Position numbers and translations under genes: made by a program. A stretch of 45,112 bases of DNA from an uncultured Prevotellaceae bacterium (GTDB lineage Bacteria; Bacteroidota; Bacteroidia; Bacteroidales; Bacteroidaceae), in NCBI GenBank assembly GCA_900320045.1, contig ONQT01000020.1:2074-47185 (forward strand), in the 5' to 3' direction. Positions 41,626 through 45,112 of this stretch are shown in pieces. The first letter of the stretch is position 1; each line of letters begins with the position of its first letter. The notes beneath the pieces were generated by a model, which saw only the letters and a program-made list of their open reading frames with translations, was not told the origin of the DNA and did no database searches.

Positions 41626-42788
41626 TGAAGTATTTAGACCTAAAACGCATCAACGACATGTATGGTGGTGAGATACGCCAGGCCATCAATGATGTGCTGG
41701 CTAGTGGTTGGTACCTAAAAGGCCATGCAACACAACGTTTCGAACAACACTATGCCGACTATATTGGTACGAAATACTGCGTAGGCTGTGCCAATGGTCT
41801 TGATGCCCTTACACTTATTCTTCGGGCTTACAAGGAGATGGGTGTAATGCAGGATGGAGACGAGGTCATAGTTCCTGCTAATACCTTTATAGCATCTGTA
41901 ATGGCCATTACGGATAATCGGCTTACCCCTGTATTCGTTGAGCCAGACATCCAAACGCTTCATATTGACGAAACGCTTATCGAACAAGCGATTACACCCC
42001 GTACCAGGGCTGTGATGATTGTTCATCTCTATGGTCGTTGTGCTTATACCGAAAGAATAGGGAACCTCTGCCGCCAATATGGACTGAAACTCATCGAAGA
42101 CAACGCCCAAGCCCACGGCTGTGTGTTCAAGGATAACGATTCGCTCAATGGTTCTGTGTGCGATGCGGTTTTCCCGCATCCTAAGACCGGCTCCCTCGGT
42201 GATGCTGCTGGTCATAGCTTCTATCCGGGGAAGAACCTCGGCGCATTAGGAGATGCTGGCGCTGTGACGACCAATGACGAAGAACTGGCGCTGATGATAC
42301 GTCGGTTGGGTAATTATGGCTCTGACCAGAAATACATCCACGATGTTGATGGTCGCAACAGCCGTATTGACGAACTGCAAGCCGCCATTCTCAACGCCAA
42401 ACTGCCGTATCTCGATGCTGATAACCAGCGCCGTAAGGAAATAGCTGCTATATATATAAATAAGGTGAAACACCCTGATATAGTTATTCCCACAGGTTCT
42501 TCTTCTGCATATGTTGAGGCTAAATCTCTACGCGACTGCGTTTGGCATATCTTCCCCATCTTCACTCCTCGTCGCGATGAACTCCGGCAATACCTTTCTG
42601 CACATGATGTTGAGACACAGATTCACTACCCCGTTCCTCCGCATAAACAACGTTGTTATGCTCAATATAACATGTTGTCCTTACCCATTACCGAACAGCT
42701 AAGCCAGCAAGAACTGAGTCTGCCTTGCAATCCAATCATAACTAAAGAAGAGGCCAGCCATGTGGCCGACCTCATCAACACTTTTTAA
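41622..42788 (+). CDS. DegT/DnrJ/EryC1/StrS aminotransferase (FdtB/QdtB-type)
   Basis: I take the ATG at 41622, which overlaps the upstream stop as ATGA (388 residues); an in-frame ATG at 41613 is also possible. This PLP enzyme would convert the dTDP-3-keto sugar to the 3-amino sugar. Landmarks: GCANGLDALTLILRAY, GDEVIVPANTFIASVMAI, VHLYGRCAY, LIEDNAQAHG, and the PLP Lys (codon 42231-42233) in HSFYPGKNLGALGDAG. Between AHGCVFKDN and KTGSLGDAAG there are ~15 residues (around SLNGSVCDAVFPHP) that relatives usually lack; their DNA is a perfect hairpin of the type found elsewhere in this region. Confidence 0.92.
   Translation: MMKYLDLKRINDMYGGEIRQAINDVLASGWYLKGHATQRFEQHYADYIGTKYCVGCANGLDALTLILRAYKEMGVMQDGDEVIVPANTFIASVMAITDNRLTPVFVEPDIQTLHIDETLIEQAITPRTRAVMIVHLYGRCAYTERIGNLCRQYGLKLIEDNAQAHGCVFKDNDSLNGSVCDAVFPHPKTGSLGDAAGHSFYPGKNLGALGDAGAVTTNDEELALMIRRLGNYGSDQKYIHDVDGRNSRIDELQAAILNAKLPYLDADNQRRKEIAAIYINKVKHPDIVIPTGSSSAYVEAKSLRDCVWHIFPIFTPRRDELRQYLSAHDVETQIHYPVPPHKQRCYAQYNMLSLPITEQLSQQELSLPCNPIITKEEASHVADLINTF
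42161..42181 (+). repeat. 21-nt hairpin element B, in frame inside the aminotransferase gene
   Basis: The stem gatgcgg / ccgcatc (7 bp perfect, eighth pair mismatched) has loop TTTTC. It is part of an extra ~15-codon segment of the aminotransferase. It has the same 8+5+8 layout as 38004-38024 and 42801-42821. Confidence 0.7.
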
Positions 42789-42800
42789 TCCCGCACATTG

Positions 42801-42821
42801 TGTGTCGTAGTTTTGCCACGA
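42801..42821 (+). repeat. 21-nt hairpin element C, aminotransferase-SGNH spacer
   Basis: The arms tgtcgtag and ccacgaca pair at 7 of 8 positions around loop TTTTG. It lies in the 47-bp spacer between two convergent genes and could help end both transcripts, although no T-run follows. Confidence 0.7.
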
Positions 42822-42835
42822 CATCCACGTAATGC

Positions 42836-43645
42836 CTAGAACCCGCAGGGCAGCGTGCTCAATTGGTAATAAAGGGTACGGGCCATGCGCTCGTGACCTT
42901 TGTCGTTGGGATGCAGACGATCGGTCTCTTTGTCGTGGAAATAGAGGTTGTGCTCGTCCATCATGGGGTATAGTCCGCAGGTGGCGTTCAGGTCTATGAC
43001 CGGTACTGCCCAGACATTGCCCGCCTCTTTGACGGCATTGACGTAGTCATCAATATACAGCCCACACTGATTGGTATAGTCTTCGGTTATCTGCCAATTC
43101 TTTTCACCATGGTGGAATTGTGCACGGTGTATAGGCGTCACCAGCACAATCTGCTTCTCAGGATACATCCGCTTCACTTGGTTCAGGGCGATATTTATTC
43201 TGCCGCGGTAGGTGTCTTTGTCCATCTTCATGTAGCGGCGCTTACGGTCTACGAGCTTCTTGGGCGCTCCATGCGCATATTCCACCTGTTCGTCCTTCTC
43301 TTCATACCATTCGCCCATAGGAATACCGTTGTTGTAGTCGTTTGTTCCCATAAAGATGATGACGGCATCAACAGAGTCGCCATGCTCCTTCTGCAACAGG
43401 TTGGCCTGACGGGGAATGTCGTTCCATTGGCGTCCGCTCCTTCCATAGACTAATGGCGTGATGTCCAGCCAGTCCTGCAGGAAGTTCCAGTATTTCAGTT
43501 TCGAACCGTCGTTCTTGGGGTCAGTGATGCTGTCGCCAAAATACGCCACCCGCTTGTGAGCCCAAGGGTGGGAGAAGACAGTTTGCCCCTCTATCTCGAT
43601 AGCGAAAAGAAACGCCAGGAGTGTTAATGTTAGTTGTTGTTTCAT
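42836..43645 (-). CDS. exported SGNH/GDSL hydrolase
   Basis: The 269-residue protein has a signal peptide (MKQQLTLTLLAFLFAIEIEGQ) and SGNH blocks: YFGDSITDPKN (nucleophile Ser), IIFMGTNDYNNG (Asn), and the C-terminal DRLHPNDKGHERMA (Asp-x-x-His). Such periplasmic enzymes are usually esterases or deacetylases acting on acylated polysaccharides. With an O-acyltransferase nearby and a GH28 enzyme in the window, a carbohydrate-esterase role is plausible but unproven. It is transcribed divergently from the Bax-inhibitor gene. Confidence 0.88.
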   Translation of the reverse strand: MKQQLTLTLLAFLFAIEIEGQTVFSHPWAHKRVAYFGDSITDPKNDGSKLKYWNFLQDWLDITPLVYGRSGRQWNDIPRQANLLQKEHGDSVDAVIIFMGTNDYNNGIPMGEWYEEKDEQVEYAHGAPKKLVDRKRRYMKMDKDTYRGRINIALNQVKRMYPEKQIVLVTPIHRAQFHHGEKNWQITEDYTNQCGLYIDDYVNAVKEAGNVWAVPVIDLNATCGLYPMMDEHNLYFHDKETDRLHPNDKGHERMARTLYYQLSTLPCGF

Positions 43646-43665
43646 AACTTTATCGTTTTCGTGTG

Positions 43666-43673
43666 CAAATTTA
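43666..43673 (-). promoter_or_regulatory. possible -7 element of the SGNH hydrolase gene
   Basis: TAAATTTG on the minus strand, a TAnnTTTG match about 20 bp before the start codon. No -33 element is evident. Confidence 0.35.
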
Positions 43674-43685
43674 CAACTTTTTTCG

Positions 43686-43693
43686 TAACTTTG
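43686..43693 (+). promoter_or_regulatory. -7 element of the Bax-inhibitor-1 family gene
   Basis: TAACTTTG, with TGTG (43662-43665) 20 bp upstream as a weak -33. It places transcription near 43698 and supports the ATG at 43715. Confidence 0.5.
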
Positions 43694-43714
43694 CAGCGTT
43701 TAATCATAAAAAAT

Positions 43715-44440
43715 ATGGATATGGATACACAAGATTTTGAATTGAAAGAATATGCCAACGAGCGGCAGTGGGCCGTTTCTGAGGCATTCCCCGTACTGAT
43801 GCGAAAGGTTTACCTATGGATGACACTTGCTCTGGTCATCACTGGCATGACGGCTTATGGCGTCGCTAATTCCCCGGCTGTTCTTCAGATGATCTATGGC
43901 AATCCTGCTGTGATGTGGATTGTCGTAATTGCTGAGTTGGCTTTGGTCTTTGGCGTGTCGGCAGCCATCAATCGCATATCGCTCACAACGGCAACACTGA
44001 TGTTCATTGTCTATTCAGTACTTAACGGTGTCATGTTGTCGAGCATCTTCTTGGTTTACACCGCATCTTCTATTTCTACCGTCTTCATGATTACTGCGGG
44101 AACGTTCGGAGCAATGGCCTTGATTGGCTATACCACCAAGACAGACCTCTCGTCCATGGGAAAGATTCTCTTCATGGCACTCATCGGTCTTATCATTGCT
44201 ACCATCGTCAACTTCTTCGTGAAGAGTTCCGGTCTAAGCCTGATTCTCAACTATGTCGGTGTGCTGATATTTGTCGGCCTTACCGCCTGGGATTCCCAGA
44301 AGATTAAGGAGATGATGCTTCAGGCCCCCGATGCCAGCGAGAGCATGCAGAAGTACGCCCTTCTTGGCGCGTTGACGCTCTATCTCGACTTCATCAACCT
44401 CTTCATTTACCTGTTGCGCATCTTCGGCCGCCGCGACTAA
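43715..44440 (+). CDS. Bax inhibitor-1/YccA family membrane protein
   Basis: From the ATG at 43715 the protein has 241 residues; the longer frame begins upstream of the promoter and is rejected. Seven hydrophobic segments are visible, with family features such as LMRKVYLWMTLALVITGMTAYGVA, FIVYSVLNGVMLSSIF, FGAMALIGYTTKTDLSSMG, and the C-terminal TAWDSQKIKEMM...LYLDFINLFIYLLRIFG. Members are inner-membrane, often Ca2+-leak-like channels; the bacterial function is not settled. The last codons (GRRD-stop) are inside a 16-bp tandem repeat that runs into the spacer. Confidence 0.93.
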   Translation: MDMDTQDFELKEYANERQWAVSEAFPVLMRKVYLWMTLALVITGMTAYGVANSPAVLQMIYGNPAVMWIVVIAELALVFGVSAAINRISLTTATLMFIVYSVLNGVMLSSIFLVYTASSISTVFMITAGTFGAMALIGYTTKTDLSSMGKILFMALIGLIIATIVNFFVKSSGLSLILNYVGVLIFVGLTAWDSQKIKEMMLQAPDASESMQKYALLGALTLYLDFINLFIYLLRIFGRRD

Positions 44441-44515
44441 TCCCCGCCGCGACTAACCCCCGCCGCGACGTCCTTGCCGCGCAACGTCCTTGCCGCGCAG
44501 CGTCCTTGCCGCCGC
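44428..44515 (+). repeat. GC-rich 16-bp tandem repeat (5.5 copies) starting at the BI-1 stop codon
   Basis: Units at 44428-44443, 44444-44459, 44460-44475, 44476-44491 and 44492-44507 with a partial to 44515. The first unit contains the last BI-1 codons and TAA; the second repeats the stop; later units drift to gccgcgc-a/g-acgtcctt. It is very GC-rich compared with the adjacent AT-rich rRNA leader. No spacers and no dyad, so it is a simple tandem expansion. Confidence 0.92.
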
Positions 44516-44527
44516 TTTTATCCCATA

Positions 44528-44551
44528 GAGCCAGCCGTTCTCGGCTGGCTC
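44528..44551 (+). terminator. strong hairpin after the Bax-inhibitor gene
   Basis: Perfect 10-bp stem (gagccagccg / cggctggctc) with loop TTCT, ~90 bp after the BI-1 stop. No immediate T-run, but T-rich stretches follow at 44555-44580. It is the likely 3' boundary before the rRNA operon. Confidence 0.6.
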
Positions 44552-44589
44552 AACTGTTTCTCGGCTGGCTCTATTGTTTTCCGCTGGCC
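44539..44589 (+). repeat. 20-bp tandem repeat duplicating the terminator 3' arm
   Basis: tctcggctggctc-aactgtt (44539-44558) is repeated at 44559-44578 with small changes, and partly at 44579-44589. The 5' arm of the hairpin could therefore pair with either copy. Confidence 0.8.
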
Positions 44590-44687
44590 TACTTATACTA
44601 TATATAACTAAGGTACGCGCGATGGCCCCCTCATTGTCAAGTAATGCGAAAACTTTTAGTATTTATGCAAAAAAGTTGCCGAAAAGT
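44590..44687 (+). other. AT-rich spacer upstream of the rRNA promoter
   Basis: No gene is seen. The stretch is AT-rich with A- and T-tracts (for example around 44649-44690), as expected for an upstream region of a strong rRNA promoter. Confidence 0.4.
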
Positions 44688-44718
44688 TTTGGTGGTTCGG
44701 ATTTTTGTCGTACCTTTG
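44688..44718 (+). promoter_or_regulatory. rRNA operon promoter (-33/-7)
   Basis: TTTG (44688-44691), a 19-bp spacer, TACCTTTG (44711-44718), within an AT-rich region. It is ~290 bp before the 16S 5' end. Confidence 0.75.
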
Positions 44719-45006
44719 CATCCGCTTTTTCGCTCAAAAAGTTGGGCTTAGGCAGACAAGAAAGAGTTCTTTGAAAGAGTTACATAAACAGAGAAGAAAG
44801 TAGTACAAGAAGCGAGAGATTTTTATCTCTTGGGTAATTGAACAAACCGTTTGATTTCTTATAACTACCGGATAGAGCGTTCTGAGACAGAGTAAAGACA
44901 TAAAATTTGTACAACTCTGTTAGCAGCGAGAGAAGAGCCAAGCTTGCTTGAGCTTTTCCGAGTCGCGACACAGAGTGTATATTTTTTATGCACACATAAA
45001 AAATAT
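44719..45006 (+). other. rRNA operon leader with boxA-like element and processing stem
   Basis: The leader has no gene. A boxA-like gttctttgaaa at 44766-44776 may serve antitermination. A 14-bp perfect inverted repeat (44977-44990 with 44995-45008, loop caca) abuts the 16S 5' end. The leader resembles those of other Bacteroidales only in general layout. Confidence 0.6.
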
Positions 45007-45112
45007 ACAATGTAGAGTTTGATCCTGGCTCAGGATGAACGCTAGCTACAGGCTTAACACATGCAAGTCGAGGGGTAACAGGAGGAAAGCTTGCTTTTCT
45101 TGCTGACGACCG
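45007..45112 (+). rRNA. rrs: 16S ribosomal RNA, 5' portion (cut by window end)
   Basis: The universal 5' block agagtttgatcctggctcag begins at 45014, so base 1 is about 45007. It is followed by the Bacteroidales-type gatgaacgctagctacaggcttaacacatgcaagtcgagggg (45034 onward) and a V1 helix with the gaaagcttgctttc-like stem and the gacgaccg end common in Prevotella. Only ~106 of ~1530 nt are in the window. Confidence 0.97.

Noticed and set aside
43634-43714. N-terminal extension of the Bax-inhibitor protein
   Set aside because: It lies upstream of and across the predicted promoter and overlaps the divergent SGNH gene start.
44574-44774. 66-codon frame across the rRNA promoter region
   Set aside because: It spans the rRNA promoter and leader, has no ribosome site and no recognisable product.

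Overview
The window is chromosomal DNA from a member of the Bacteroidales, most likely a Prevotella-type (Prevotellaceae) genome. It ends in the first ~106 bases of a 16S rRNA gene whose 5' part reads like Prevotella. Many genes are preceded by the Bacteroidota promoter signature (TTTG, a 19-20 bp spacer, then TAnnTTTG). The gene families (DUF3108, GH3, Ig-like lipoprotein, FprA, FdtA/FdtB, FemAB-like acyltransferase) are typical of this group. I see no insertion sequence, integrase, CRISPR array or tRNA gene. Most of the window is housekeeping DNA, with an accessory-looking left edge and a surface-sugar region on the right.

Layout. 1-1530: small ORFs or remnants and a Fic-domain protein bounded by a 27-bp near-perfect direct repeat. 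1549-3428 (+): aldose-1-epimerase-like protein and a bile acid:Na+ symporter family protein. 3413-12099 (-): a tightly spaced run, in transcription order GH3-like protein, Ig-like lipoprotein, DUF3108 protein, PD-(D/E)XK nuclease, flavodiiron protein, and a Pif1/RecD-like helicase fused to a YraN nuclease domain. 12179-19538: an envelope cluster with a polytopic GT-C-like protein and three membrane-anchored alkaline-phosphatase/sulfatase-superfamily proteins, two LtaS-like and one YejM/PbgA-like. 17703-21810 (-): the YejM-like gene is the last gene of greA-hit-miaB-yejM.

21811-22214 is an information-rich divergent spacer between greA and a DUF721/DciA-like gene. It carries two consensus promoters, an exact TTGAT-N4-ATCAA palindrome between them, and an intrinsic-terminator-like hairpin in each 5' leader. 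22509-34290 (-) holds an S41 protease, dCMP deaminase, M3 peptidase, GH28 enzyme, Mrp ATPase, TrmB, branched-chain aminotransferase, XseB, XseA and a subtilase. 34424-36784 (+) is MATE transporter, cytidylate-kinase-like protein and a YfcE-type phosphodiesterase whose C-terminus has been cut off by a frameshift.

36862-42788 (+) is a nucleotide-sugar region: rmlB, purT, an acyltransferase-3, an FdtA-type ketoisomerase, a FemAB/GNAT-like acyltransferase and an FdtB-type aminotransferase. Together, and with an RmlA from elsewhere, they could make a dTDP-3-(acyl)amino-3,6-dideoxyhexose for a surface glycan. After an SGNH hydrolase (-) and a Bax-inhibitor-1 family protein (+), a stretch of tandem repeats and a strong hairpin precede the promoter, leader and 5' end of an rRNA operon.

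The most unusual signals are: the paired terminated leaders at greA/dciA; the helicase-YraN fusion; a YejM-like protein that keeps a GDHG metal motif; a set of 21-nt hairpins of identical 8+5+8 geometry, one of them in frame inside the aminotransferase; and repeat arrays that begin at stop codons.
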